Assembly: GCA_947626995.1 (NCBI GenBank)
Contig: CANQUI010000002.1
Span: 40,141 to 104,140, forward strand
Source of the DNA: an uncultured Eisenbergiella sp.
Lineage (GTDB): Bacteria > Bacillota > Clostridia > Lachnospirales > Lachnospiraceae
DNA: 64,000 bases
Direction of reading: 5' to 3'
Both the position numbers and the translations under genes were made by a program. Positions 30,100 through 39,942 of this stretch are shown here, piece after piece. The notes under the pieces were generated by a model that saw only the letters and a program-made list of their open reading frames with translations, made no database searches and was not told the DNA's origin. Positions within the stretch are counted from its first letter, which is position 1, and every line of letters begins with the position of its first letter.

Positions 30100-30774
30100 A
30101 TGCATAAGGGAGTTTGGAAAAATATAATCAGAGTCGTCTGCGTGGTGGCGGCGATCCTCTTTTTCTGCCCGCAGTTTTTGATTTCATGCAGCGGAGAAAC
30201 AATGGAACTGAACATGCTGGATGTGACGTGCGGCCTTGAGGCGGAGGGAACGACGATTACGAATCCGCACCTGATTGTGGCGCTGCTGTTGCTGTTCCCC
30301 ATCGGGATTTTCATTGTGACGCTTGTAAACAAAAAGGATAAAATAACCGGCCTGTGCGCAGCCGGGATCGGTTTGATCTGTCTGATCATGCAGTTTATCA
30401 TTAAGGGAGGCGTATCGAACGCCGCGTCTGACTACGTCTGTACTTCGCGGGCGATATGGGGATTTTACCTGTCCGTGTTTTCCGATCTTGTTCTGATGGT
30501 TTCCGGCGCGGGATTGCTCCTGACGGCGGAGGATCTGCCGGCGCTATCTGCTCCAAAGCCGGAGGCTGTCCGGGCAAACCCCGTACCGCAAGAGCCGCTG
30601 CGGACCTGTCCCAAGTGCGGCAATACATGGCGGGGAGAGGCCGCCTTTTGCACCAACTGCGGGGCGCCCTATCAGGAACCGGAGGCAAAACCCGGGATCG
30701 TATGCCCTGTCTGCGGCAAAGAGGCGGCGCCGGACGCCGTGTTCTGCGAAAACTGCGGTCAGAAGCTGCTTTGA
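30100..30774 (+). CDS. Membrane protein with two C-terminal zinc ribbons
   Basis: CPKCGNTWRGEAAFCTNCG and CPVCGKEAAPDAVFCENCG after TM segments. Confidence 0.8.
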   Translation: MHKGVWKNIIRVVCVVAAILFFCPQFLISCSGETMELNMLDVTCGLEAEGTTITNPHLIVALLLLFPIGIFIVTLVNKKDKITGLCAAGIGLICLIMQFIIKGGVSNAASDYVCTSRAIWGFYLSVFSDLVLMVSGAGLLLTAEDLPALSAPKPEAVRANPVPQEPLRTCPKCGNTWRGEAAFCTNCGAPYQEPEAKPGIVCPVCGKEAAPDAVFCENCGQKLL

Positions 30775-30801
30775 CCGGATAAAAACAGGAAGAAAAAGCG
30801 T

Positions 30802-30839
30802 AAAACGGCATAGCTGTGTCATGCGGCTATGCCGTTTTT
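30802..30839 (+). terminator. Rho-independent terminator
   Basis: aaaacggcatagc ... gctatgccgttttt. Confidence 0.88.
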
Positions 30840-30881
30840 CCTTGTGTAATACGCGCCATTTTTTCGCCCTCTATCGCAATC

Positions 30882-30910
30882 TTGCATTTTCCGATTGAAT
30901 CTGCTAGAAT
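30882..30910 (+). promoter_or_regulatory. secA promoter
   Basis: TTGCAT-17 bp-TAGAAT. Confidence 0.65.
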
Positions 30911-30959
30911 ATACGTTGGGCTGTAAGGCGTATATGGATTTGATTGGAGAAGAAGATCA

Positions 30960-33530
30960 ATGAGTATTGTTGAAAAAATCTTTGGTACCCACAGTGAAAG
31001 AGAAATCCGGCGGATCGAGCCGCTGATCGACAGGATTGATCAGCTTCGTCCGGCGATGATGGAGCTTGACGACGCAAAGCTGAAGGACAAGACAAAAGAA
31101 TTCAGGAACCGCCTGGCAAACGGAGAGACGTTGGACGATCTGCTGCCGGAGGCATACGCGGTGGTCCGGGAAGCGGCGCGGCGGGTGCTGAATATGGAGC
31201 ATTTCCGCGTACAGCTGATCGGCGGCGTGATCCTGCATCAGGGTCGGATCGCGGAAATGAAGACCGGGGAAGGCAAGACGCTGGTAGCCACCCTTCCGGC
31301 CTATTTAAACGCCCTGGAGGGAAAGGGCGTGCATGTGGTCACGGTCAACGATTATCTGGCCGCCCGCGACGCGCAGTGGATGGGCGCGGTGCACGAATTT
31401 CTGGGACTGAAGGTCGGCGTCATTTTAAACAGCATGAAGCCGGAAGAGCGCAAAGAGGCTTACAACTGCGACATCACCTATGTGACGAACAATGAACTCG
31501 GCTTTGATTATCTGCGGGATAATATGGCCATCTATAAAGAACAGCTGGTGCAGCGCGGGCTGCATTTTGCCATCATCGACGAGGTGGACTCGGTGCTCAT
31601 CGACGAGGCCCGTACGCCGCTGATCATTTCCGGACAGAGTGGAAAGTCCACCAGCCTTTATGAGGCCTGCGATATCCTGGCGCGGCGGTTAAAACGGGGC
31701 AAGGATATGGAGGATCTGTCCAAGATGGACGCCATCATGGGCATCGAGCAGGAGGAGACCGGGGATTTCATTGTCAATGAAAAGGATAAAGTGGTGAACC
31801 TGACCGCCGAGGGAATCGAGAAGGTGGAGCAGTTTTTCCATATCGAAAATCTTGCCGATTCGGAGAATCTGGAAATCCAGAACAACATCATTCTGGCGCT
31901 GCGGGCGCACAATTTGATGCACCGGGACAAGGACTATGTGGTAAAGGACGATCAGGTGCTGATCGTGGATGAGTTTACCGGCCGTATCATGCCCGGCCGC
32001 CGTTATTCCGACGGCCTGCATCAGGCCATCGAAGCCAAGGAGCATGTGAAGGTGAAGCGGGAGAGCAAGACGCTGGCCACCATCACCTTCCAGAACTTCT
32101 TTAACAAGTTTGAAAAAAAGGCCGGCATGACCGGTACCGCGCTGACGGAGGAAAAGGAATTTCGGGATATTTACGGCATGGACGTGGTGGAGATCCCCAC
32201 GAACCGTCCCGTGATCCGCGTCGATTACCATGACGCGGTCTATAAGACCAGAAGGGAAAAGCTGAACGCCATCGTAGAGGCCGTCCGGCAGGCCCATGCC
32301 AAGGGGCAGCCCGTGCTGGTGGGCACCATCACCATCGAAGCCTCCGAAGAGCTTTCCGGTATGCTGCGCAGGGAAGGGATTCCGCATAAGGTGTTAAACG
32401 CCAAGTTTCATGAACTGGAGGCGGAGATCGTAGCGGACGCCGGAATCCACGGCGCGGTGACCATCGCCACCAACATGGCCGGGCGTGGTACGGATATCAA
32501 GCTGGATGAGGAGGCCAAGGCGGCGGGCGGATTGAAGATCATCGGCACGGAGCGCCACGAGTCCCGCCGGATCGATAACCAGCTGCGCGGCCGTTCCGGC
32601 CGTCAGGGGGACCCGGGCGAGTCCAAATTTTATATTTCCCTGGAGGACGATCTGATGCGTCTGTTCGGCTCCGGGAAGATGATTTCCATGTTCAACGCGC
32701 TGGGCATACCGGAGGGACAGGAAATCGAGCACAAGATGCTCACCAAGGCCATCGAGAACGCGCAGAAGAAGATCGAGGGAAATAACTTCGGAATCCGTAA
32801 GAATCTGCTGGAATACGACCAGGTGATGAACGAACAGCGCGAGATCATTTATGCGGAGCGCCGCCGGGTACTGGACGGCGAAAGCATGCGCGACTCCATT
32901 TATAAAATGCTGACGGACATCGTGGACAATACGGTGGACATGGTGATCGGAGAAGACGCCGGGATCGACGACTGGAACTTCAACGAACTCAATTCCCTGC
33001 TGCTGCCCATCATTCCGCTGGAGCCCGTTGTGAAAGAACGGGTGAGCAACCCGAAGCGCAACGGCTTGAAACAGCAGCTAAAGGAGGAAGCCGTCAAGTT
33101 TTACGAGACAAAGGAAGCGGAATTCCCCAATCCGGAGATGATCCGGGAGGCGGAGCGCGTGATCCTTTTAAAGGTCATCGACCGGAAATGGATGACCCAT
33201 ATCGACGATATGGATCAGCTGCGCCAGGGCATCGGCCTGCAGGCATACGGACAGCGGGATCCTCTGGTGGAATATAAGATGAGCGGCTATGAGATGTTCG
33301 ACAATATGACCGAGAGCATCAAGGAGGACACCGTACGGGTGCTTTGCCATATCCGCATCGAGCAGAAGGTGGAGCGGGAGCAGGTAGCCAAGGTGACGGG
33401 GACCAATAAGGACGATTCCGCCCCCAAAAAGCCCGTCAAACGGGAAAAGATGAAGGTATATCCCAACGATCCCTGCCCCTGCGGAAGCGGGAAGAAATAT
33501 AAAAACTGCTGTGGGCGCAACAAGTCATAA
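30960..33530 (+). CDS. secA: Preprotein translocase ATPase SecA
   Basis: [37 protein letters not shown]-terminal [14 protein letters not shown]. Confidence 0.97.
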   Translation: MSIVEKIFGTHSEREIRRIEPLIDRIDQLRPAMMELDDAKLKDKTKEFRNRLANGETLDDLLPEAYAVVREAARRVLNMEHFRVQLIGGVILHQGRIAEMKTGEGKTLVATLPAYLNALEGKGVHVVTVNDYLAARDAQWMGAVHEFLGLKVGVILNSMKPEERKEAYNCDITYVTNNELGFDYLRDNMAIYKEQLVQRGLHFAIIDEVDSVLIDEARTPLIISGQSGKSTSLYEACDILARRLKRGKDMEDLSKMDAIMGIEQEETGDFIVNEKDKVVNLTAEGIEKVEQFFHIENLADSENLEIQNNIILALRAHNLMHRDKDYVVKDDQVLIVDEFTGRIMPGRRYSDGLHQAIEAKEHVKVKRESKTLATITFQNFFNKFEKKAGMTGTALTEEKEFRDIYGMDVVEIPTNRPVIRVDYHDAVYKTRREKLNAIVEAVRQAHAKGQPVLVGTITIEASEELSGMLRREGIPHKVLNAKFHELEAEIVADAGIHGAVTIATNMAGRGTDIKLDEEAKAAGGLKIIGTERHESRRIDNQLRGRSGRQGDPGESKFYISLEDDLMRLFGSGKMISMFNALGIPEGQEIEHKMLTKAIENAQKKIEGNNFGIRKNLLEYDQVMNEQREIIYAERRRVLDGESMRDSIYKMLTDIVDNTVDMVIGEDAGIDDWNFNELNSLLLPIIPLEPVVKERVSNPKRNGLKQQLKEEAVKFYETKEAEFPNPEMIREAERVILLKVIDRKWMTHIDDMDQLRQGIGLQAYGQRDPLVEYKMSGYEMFDNMTESIKEDTVRVLCHIRIEQKVEREQVAKVTGTNKDDSAPKKPVKREKMKVYPNDPCPCGSGKKYKNCCGRNKS

Positions 33531-33545
33531 AGGAGTTTTGAAAAA

Positions 33546-34664
33546 ATGGCAATGGTAGAACTCGATCAGATGAAGTTCGAGCTGCAAAATTACGAGGATA
33601 CGCTGCGGGAAGTGACGGACTCTCTGGATTTGGACGGAAAGAGTAAGCGGATCGAGGAACTGGAGATGGAAATGGAAGCCCCCGGCTTCTGGGACGATCC
33701 GGAGACTTCCAACCGCAAGATGAAAGAACTGAAAAACTTAAAAGACACCCGGCAGCTTTGCGAGAAGTTAATGACCCAGTATTCGGATATCGAAACGCTG
33801 ATCGAAATGGGATATGAGGAAGAGGATCCCGAGATGGTTTCAGAGATTCGAAACGAGCTGACGGAGTTTTCGGAAGAACTGGAAGAGCTGCGCATCGGCA
33901 CCCTCCTTTCCGGGGAATATGACAAATGCGATGCGATCCTGAAGCTGAACGCGGGAGCCGGAGGCACGGAAAGCTGCGACTGGTGCGGTATGCTGTACCG
34001 CATGTATACCCGCTGGGCGGAAAAGAAAGGATTTTCCGTGGAGGTGCTGGATTATCTGGACGGGGAAGAAGCGGGCATCAAGTCCGTGACCTTTCAGGTG
34101 AACGGAGAAAATGCCTATGGATATCTGAAATCGGAAAAGGGCGTGCATCGTCTGGTGCGCATTTCTCCTTTTAACGCCCAGGGCAAGCGGCAGACCTCTT
34201 TTGTTTCGCTGGATGTCATGCCCGATATTGAAGAGGATCTGGATATCGAGATCAATCCGGAGGATTTGCGGGTGGACACCTATCGAAGCAGCGGCGCGGG
34301 CGGTCAGCATATCAATAAGACGTCTTCCGCGGTGCGCATCACCCATCTTCCCACGGGCGTGGTGGTGCAGTGCCAGAATGAGCGGTCCCAGTTTCAGAAT
34401 AAGGACAAGGCGATGCAGATGTTAAAGGCCAAGCTGTATCTGCTCAAGCAGGAGGCGAACGCCGAGAAGCTTTCCGATATCCGCGGAGAGGTGAAGGATA
34501 TCGCCTGGGGCAATCAGATCCGCTCCTATGTGCTCCAGCCCTATAAGCTGGTCAAGGATCTGCGCACCAATCAGGAGGTGTCCAATGCCGACGGGGTGCT
34601 GGACGGCGGCCTGGACCCGTTCATCAACGCGTATCTGAAATGGAGCAGCGCAAAAAGCGAATAA
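33546..34664 (+). CDS. prfB: Peptide chain release factor 2
   Basis: SSGAGGQHINKTSSAVRITHLPTG (GGQ motif); full-length continuous frame. Confidence 0.95.
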   Translation: MAMVELDQMKFELQNYEDTLREVTDSLDLDGKSKRIEELEMEMEAPGFWDDPETSNRKMKELKNLKDTRQLCEKLMTQYSDIETLIEMGYEEEDPEMVSEIRNELTEFSEELEELRIGTLLSGEYDKCDAILKLNAGAGGTESCDWCGMLYRMYTRWAEKKGFSVEVLDYLDGEEAGIKSVTFQVNGENAYGYLKSEKGVHRLVRISPFNAQGKRQTSFVSLDVMPDIEEDLDIEINPEDLRVDTYRSSGAGGQHINKTSSAVRITHLPTGVVVQCQNERSQFQNKDKAMQMLKAKLYLLKQEANAEKLSDIRGEVKDIAWGNQIRSYVLQPYKLVKDLRTNQEVSNADGVLDGGLDPFINAYLKWSSAKSE

Positions 34665-34689
34665 AAAGGAATCCGTGACAAAGAAACGA

Positions 34690-34726
34690 AACGCCTCCCC
34701 GGCCGCAGGCCGGGAAGGCGTTTTTG
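34690..34726 (+). terminator. Rho-independent terminator after prfB
   Basis: acgcctccccggcc gca ggccgggaaggcgttttt. Confidence 0.88.
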
Positions 34727-34744
34727 ACGTGAAAAGCAGAAAAA

Positions 34745-35461
34745 TCACGACTGTCGTTTGGAGATCAGATCCAGATAAAAATACGCGCAGGTCTGTTCCT
34801 GATAGGGCCTGACGTATAACAGGCCGATCCCGCAGGAAAAAAGGCCCAGCAAAAGCAGCGGCAAAAAGCTTAAGTCAAGCCACAGATAACGGAGCATGTT
34901 CCCTTTCATCAGCCTGCGGGAACGGCGGAGACATTCTCTGGCCCCAAGCTCCGGAAAATCCAGCATGACGTAGTAGGTCTGAGAGTACAGGATCCTGATA
35001 AACCAGGAAACCGGCAGAAAAACGAGGAAGAAAAAGATCGCGTACATAAGCCATTTTTCTTCCCGGACGGCAAGATACTGCCTGAGAAGAACCGTAGGAA
35101 TCAGATTCAAAAGCAGCAAAAGCAGCGTGGGGAAGAACCGGACGGCGATCGTCCGTCCCGGGCGGTTCCAGAATCCCGTAAAAAGGAAACCGGCTCCAAT
35201 GGGACGCTGACAGGCGTTGCACAAAAACAGGCAGGCAAAGCCCATCTGGAAGACGCAGAAAAAAAGCTCCAAAAAAAGGCACGACGCATAATAAAATACG
35301 ATGCCGAAGGGAGGCGTAATATCCAGAAATGTGGAGGGAACCGTGATAAAATACTGCAGGAACGAAAAGGCGAGAAACGCGCCTATGACGGGCAGATAAT
35401 GCCCGATCAGCGATGCGCGCGCCTTTGCTTTCAGTTCCGCTCTCGTCGCATACTTGTTCAT
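34745..35461 (-). CDS. DUF975 family membrane protein
   Basis: MNKYATRAELKAKARASLIGHYLPVIGAFLAFSFLQYF...; multiple TM segments. Confidence 0.8.
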   Translation of the reverse strand: MNKYATRAELKAKARASLIGHYLPVIGAFLAFSFLQYFITVPSTFLDITPPFGIVFYYASCLFLELFFCVFQMGFACLFLCNACQRPIGAGFLFTGFWNRPGRTIAVRFFPTLLLLLLNLIPTVLLRQYLAVREEKWLMYAIFFFLVFLPVSWFIRILYSQTYYVMLDFPELGARECLRRSRRLMKGNMLRYLWLDLSFLPLLLLGLFSCGIGLLYVRPYQEQTCAYFYLDLISKRQS

Positions 35462-35494
35462 AAGATTTTACCTCTTTTTGATCGTATTTTACAC

Positions 35495-35908
35495 TCAGCG
35501 TTCCGGCTCCTCAGTCAGTCCGTAGCTCTCCATCAGTTCGTCGAAAGTCATTCCCGTCATCTGTTCATAGGACTCGTTTATAATCTGCCAGTATTGTTCC
35601 GCCATTTTCGGATTGGAAAAGATCGTATAAAGGGAGGTGACCAAAAGGACAATGTTCAGGGCGATGGTGCCTGCCGAGATCAGGATGCCGCTTTTGGCGT
35701 AACGGTGCAGGGCAGGGTCGCTGCCTCTGGAAAGAATACCCAGAATGATGGCCAGACTGCCAAGAAAAACGGACGGGATGACCGTCATGGTAAAAGTGGC
35801 AAGGATGGCCAGGATACCCAGAACCAAAGCCGCTGTGGCCAGTGAATTGGCAGGGCGGCGGTCTATAGCGGGCTGCCGGGGATCATTTTCATAGAGATTG
35901 TCTTGCAT
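35495..35908 (-). CDS. DUF4190-like small membrane protein
   Basis: NSLATAALVLGILAILATFTMTVIPSVFLGSLAIILGILSRG. Confidence 0.65.
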   Translation of the reverse strand: MQDNLYENDPRQPAIDRRPANSLATAALVLGILAILATFTMTVIPSVFLGSLAIILGILSRGSDPALHRYAKSGILISAGTIALNIVLLVTSLYTIFSNPKMAEQYWQIINESYEQMTGMTFDELMESYGLTEEPER

Positions 35909-36037
35909 AGGTGCACCTCCCTTTTCCTATGAGACAGCATATCACTTTTTGACAGGATATACAAATGAAAAATATGTGAAGTCGCAGAGAACACAGATCA
36001 CCGTGCGGTCCGACACAGCATATCCGATCCCCTGCCG

Positions 36038-37087
36038 TCAGGGCTTATGAAAAAGCTGCGGCAGGATCGCTTCAATATCCCCGTTATAGGTTTCGTCGTA
36101 CGGATTTTTCGGATTCTCATAGATGATCTGGAAATGCAGTCCGTTGTAAGGGAACATGGCAACCTCCCGTTCCACACAGTCCATGTCGTTATATCTGCGT
36201 GTATCTTCTACTTTCTGATAGTAAATTTCCGCCGTGCCGTAAGGCGTCTCAACTTCGGCTGCTTTCTGCGATTCAAGCGGGTTCAGATTCAGATTACTTG
36301 TGGTTAGAAAATAACTTACTATGCCTTCGTCGGAACACGATTCCTCAGAAGAAACAAAAATCCAGGGCTCATCTTCAGCAACGCGATCGGTGCGGAATTG
36401 AAGAAACTCCGAAAGGGTATCCCCATGTTGCACGTCTCTATGCTCTTTGCACCAACCTTCCGGCAGCATAACCCCGATGATGGCGACGTCATTGCCGGGT
36501 CCGCAGAGATAGAAATCATAGCCTTCTTCGACGGGAATATAACTGGGCGGGCAGAGGGTAAAATGAAATTCGAAGTCGTTGCCTGAAGCGGAGGTTATCT
36601 TGGAAGAAAACGCAAGGATGTTTTCAAAAGAAACATTCCAGATGTCATAGAGATCCTTTTGGTCAATAGTAAAATGAAAATCGGAGCGTGCAGGCGATGT
36701 AAAGGAAGAAAATTCCTCCGGCTTATAAAGCACAAGCACATCGTTTTCCTCCATTTTGTACACCTCGTCGTTTTCCAGGATATTTCCCGTTTCAGTGGTC
36801 GGATTCCAGAGACAAAATTTGTATTCGTCATAGTCGAGGGAGAAAATCCAGCTGTCAAGGAAAGCATAGGATGCCTCATCCATCTGCGTCGTTTCTGTTG
36901 CGGTTCCCGTTTCCGTTGCGGTTTCTGTCGCCTGCGTCTGAGATTCTTCCGGCCCGTTGACGGCGGATTCTGTTTCCGGCCGGTCTGCCGTGCCGTCCGG
37001 TTCCCCGGATGCGCCGCATCCCGTCGCCAGCAGACAGACGGTCAGCGTCAGACAGCAGCCGATTGTAAGCAAGTTTTTTCGTTTCAT
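36038..37087 (-). CDS. Predicted lipoprotein (paralog of 12818-14191)
   Basis: LTVCLLATGCGASG lipobox; shares FCLW...ILENDEVYKMEENDVLVLYKPEE block with the other copy. Confidence 0.8.
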   Translation of the reverse strand: MKRKNLLTIGCCLTLTVCLLATGCGASGEPDGTADRPETESAVNGPEESQTQATETATETGTATETTQMDEASYAFLDSWIFSLDYDEYKFCLWNPTTETGNILENDEVYKMEENDVLVLYKPEEFSSFTSPARSDFHFTIDQKDLYDIWNVSFENILAFSSKITSASGNDFEFHFTLCPPSYIPVEEGYDFYLCGPGNDVAIIGVMLPEGWCKEHRDVQHGDTLSEFLQFRTDRVAEDEPWIFVSSEESCSDEGIVSYFLTTSNLNLNPLESQKAAEVETPYGTAEIYYQKVEDTRRYNDMDCVEREVAMFPYNGLHFQIIYENPKNPYDETYNGDIEAILPQLFHKP

Positions 37088-37196
37088 ATGTTTCTTCTCC
37101 TTTCTCTTATTGACGTTTAGTGAATGTCAATTTATCGCAAAGTATATCATATAATTTCCTAAATGACAAGGACAGAATGTCAAAAAGGAGGCGAAC

Positions 37197-37448
37197 ATGT
37201 TCAAGAATAAAGCCCTTTCGGGGAAGAACAACATTTCCGGGAAAAACATTGCAAAATGCCGTAAGGCGATCTCACCCAGGCTTTCCCAGCGGGGTCTGGC
37301 GGACAAAATGCAGCTGGAGGGGATTGAACTGGATAAAAATGCGATCCAGCGGATTGAGTCCGGCCAACGCTTTGTGACGGATATCGAGATCCGGGGGTTC
37401 TCCAAGGTGCTGATGGTTTCGTATGAGCAGCTTTTGGATCAGGAATAG
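37197..37448 (+). CDS. XRE family transcriptional regulator (83 aa)
   Basis: IAKCRKAISPRLSQRGLADKMQLEGIELDKNAIQRIESGQRFVTDIEIRGFSKVLMVSYEQLL. Confidence 0.85.
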   Translation: MFKNKALSGKNNISGKNIAKCRKAISPRLSQRGLADKMQLEGIELDKNAIQRIESGQRFVTDIEIRGFSKVLMVSYEQLLDQE

Positions 37449-37571
37449 GATTTTGTCCCAAAAAACGGGTTTGTCTTGCCAAACGACATTCTGATATAGT
37501 ATCCTACAAAGGAATGTTTTCGAAAAAGGGAAGGCCCGTCGGATACTTGTGACCGCGGCATGGAGGAAAGA

Positions 37572-39905
37572 ATGGATATTTTAAACAGGCTGAAAGAGGA
37601 ACTGAAGGTAGAGCGCTGGCAGGTGGAGGCGGCGGTAAAGCTCATCGACGAGGGCAATACGATCCCCTTTATCGCCCGCTATCGAAAGGAGGCCACGGGA
37701 TCCTTAAACGACGAGACGCTGCGCAGCCTTTATGAGCGGCTCGGTTATCTGCACAATCTGGAAGAAAAGAAGGAATCCGTCCTCAACAGCATAGAAGAGC
37801 AGGGGAAGCTGACCGGAGAGCTTAAGGAACGGATCCTGGCGGCGGAGACGCTGGTCATGGTGGAAGATCTGTACCGGCCGTATCGGCCGAAACGAAAGAC
37901 CAGGGCCAGCGTCGCCAGGGAAAAGGGACTGGAAGGACTGGCGGATTTTATCCTTCTGCAGGAGACCCAAAGGCCTTTGGAAGAGGAGGCGCAGAACTAT
38001 GTTTCTGCGCAAAAGGGCGTGGCGGACGAAAAGGAGGCGCTGCAGGGCGCCAGAGATATTCTGGCGGAGCGCATTTCGGACGATGCGGACGCCAGAAGCT
38101 TCATCCGAAAGCTCACCTCCGATCAGGGAAAGCTCGTCAGCACCGCCCGGGACAAAAAGGCGGCCAGCGTCTACGAGATGTATTACGATTATGAGGAGCC
38201 TGTAAAAAAGGCGGCGGGGCACCGGATTCTGGCGCTGAACCGGGGAGAGGCGGAAAAATTTCTGAACGTGCAGGTGGAAGCGCCTGTGGAACAAATCCTG
38301 CAATATCTGGAAAAGCAGGTGATTACAAAAGAAAACCCCGTTACCGTTCCGGTGTTAAAAGAGGTTGTCGCAGACAGCTACGGACGGCTCATCGCACCGG
38401 CAATCGAGCGGGAGATCCGCAGCGAACTGACGGAACGGGCGCAGGAGGGCGCCATCGACGTGTTTGGGAAGAACTTAAAACAGCTGCTGATGCAGCCTCC
38501 CATACCGGGCCGGGTGGTGCTGGGATGGGATCCGGCCTTTCGGACGGGCTGTAAGCTGGCGGTCGTAGACGAAACCGGCAAGGTGCTGGATACGAAGGTA
38601 ATCTATCCCACCGCGCCGCAAAACAAGGTGGAAGAGGCAAAGCGGGAGCTGAAACGGCTGATTGAAAAATATCAGGTATCCCTGATCTCTCTGGGCAACG
38701 GCACCGCCTCCCGGGAATCGGAGCGGGTGATCGTAGAGCTGATCAAAGAGCTGGGACGTCCCCTTTCCTACGTGATCGTAAACGAGGCCGGCGCCTCCGT
38801 TTATTCGGCCAGCAGTCTGGCGACGGAGGAATTTCCGAATTTTGATGTGGGACAGCGCAGCGCCGCGTCCATCGCCCGCCGTCTGCAGGACCCGCTGGCG
38901 GAGCTGGTAAAAATCGATCCCAAGTCCATCGGCGTGGGACAATATCAGCACGATATGAATCAAAAGAAGCTGTCGGAGGCGTTAAACGGCGTGGTGGAGG
39001 ACTGTGTGAACCGCGTGGGCGTGGATTTAAACACCGCGTCCGTCTCCCTTCTTTCCTATATTTCCGGCGTCAGCAGGACGCTGGCGAAGAACATCGTGGA
39101 ATACCGGGAGGCCAACGGACGTTTTACGGACCGCAGGCAGCTTTTGAAGGTGGCCAAGCTGGGCCCCAAAGCCTATGAGCAGTGCGCCGGGTTTATGCGT
39201 ATTTTGGACGGGGACAACCCTCTGGATGCCACCAGCGTGCATCCCGAATCCTATGAGGCGGCCGGGCAGCTCTTGGACCGGCTGGGGATGACCATGGAGG
39301 ACGTGCGCACCCTGCAGGCGGAGGGAAGGAAAAAACGGGTGTTGGACAGACGCAGCAGCGCAACACAGAGCCGCCGCGGCGGCTTTGTGATCCGCAATAC
39401 GGATACCGCCATGGGCAAAGCCCTGGCCGCCGCGATGGGACAGAAAAACGCAGGAAAGGATGCGCCAAAACAGAATCCGGAAAACAGACGGGCGCAGGAA
39501 AATACAGGGATTACGGCGCTGGAACGCCGCCTGGGAGATAAAAAGAAGCTGGCGGCAGAGCTTCACATCGGAGAGATCACCCTGGAAGATATTTTACGGG
39601 AACTGGAAAAGCCGGCCCGGGATCCCAGAGCGGACATGCCCGCGCCCATCCTGCGCAGTGACGTGATGGAAATGAAGGATCTAAAGCCCGGCATGGTGTT
39701 AAAGGGGACGGTGCGCAATGTCATTGATTTCGGCGTATTTGTGGATATCGGCGTGCATCAGGACGGACTGGTGCATATCTCCCGCATTACGGACCGTTTT
39801 ATCAAACATCCGCTGGAGGCGGTCAGCGTCGGCGATGTGGTGGATGTCAAGGTGCTGGAGGTGGATCCGGCCAGAAAACGGATCAGCCTGACCATGCGGC
39901 TTTAA
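37572..39905 (+). CDS. tex: Tex family S1 RNA-binding transcription accessory protein
   Basis: PFIARYRKEATGSLNDETLR, LGWDPAFRTGCKLAVVDETGKVLDT, C-terminal S1 domain GTVRNVIDFGVFVDIGVHQDGLVHIS. Confidence 0.96.
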   Translation: MDILNRLKEELKVERWQVEAAVKLIDEGNTIPFIARYRKEATGSLNDETLRSLYERLGYLHNLEEKKESVLNSIEEQGKLTGELKERILAAETLVMVEDLYRPYRPKRKTRASVAREKGLEGLADFILLQETQRPLEEEAQNYVSAQKGVADEKEALQGARDILAERISDDADARSFIRKLTSDQGKLVSTARDKKAASVYEMYYDYEEPVKKAAGHRILALNRGEAEKFLNVQVEAPVEQILQYLEKQVITKENPVTVPVLKEVVADSYGRLIAPAIEREIRSELTERAQEGAIDVFGKNLKQLLMQPPIPGRVVLGWDPAFRTGCKLAVVDETGKVLDTKVIYPTAPQNKVEEAKRELKRLIEKYQVSLISLGNGTASRESERVIVELIKELGRPLSYVIVNEAGASVYSASSLATEEFPNFDVGQRSAASIARRLQDPLAELVKIDPKSIGVGQYQHDMNQKKLSEALNGVVEDCVNRVGVDLNTASVSLLSYISGVSRTLAKNIVEYREANGRFTDRRQLLKVAKLGPKAYEQCAGFMRILDGDNPLDATSVHPESYEAAGQLLDRLGMTMEDVRTLQAEGRKKRVLDRRSSATQSRRGGFVIRNTDTAMGKALAAAMGQKNAGKDAPKQNPENRRAQENTGITALERRLGDKKKLAAELHIGEITLEDILRELEKPARDPRADMPAPILRSDVMEMKDLKPGMVLKGTVRNVIDFGVFVDIGVHQDGLVHISRITDRFIKHPLEAVSVGDVVDVKVLEVDPARKRISLTMRL

Positions 39906-39908
39906 AAA
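39825..39908 (+). repeat. Direct repeat copy 1: 3' end of tex
   Basis: agcgtcggcgatgtggtggatgtcaaggtgctggag...accatgcggctttaaaaa; recurs at 42493-42576 with one mismatch. Confidence 0.97.
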
Positions 39909-39942
39909 ATAAACGGCGGCGGATCGCGGAATGGAGGAAACA

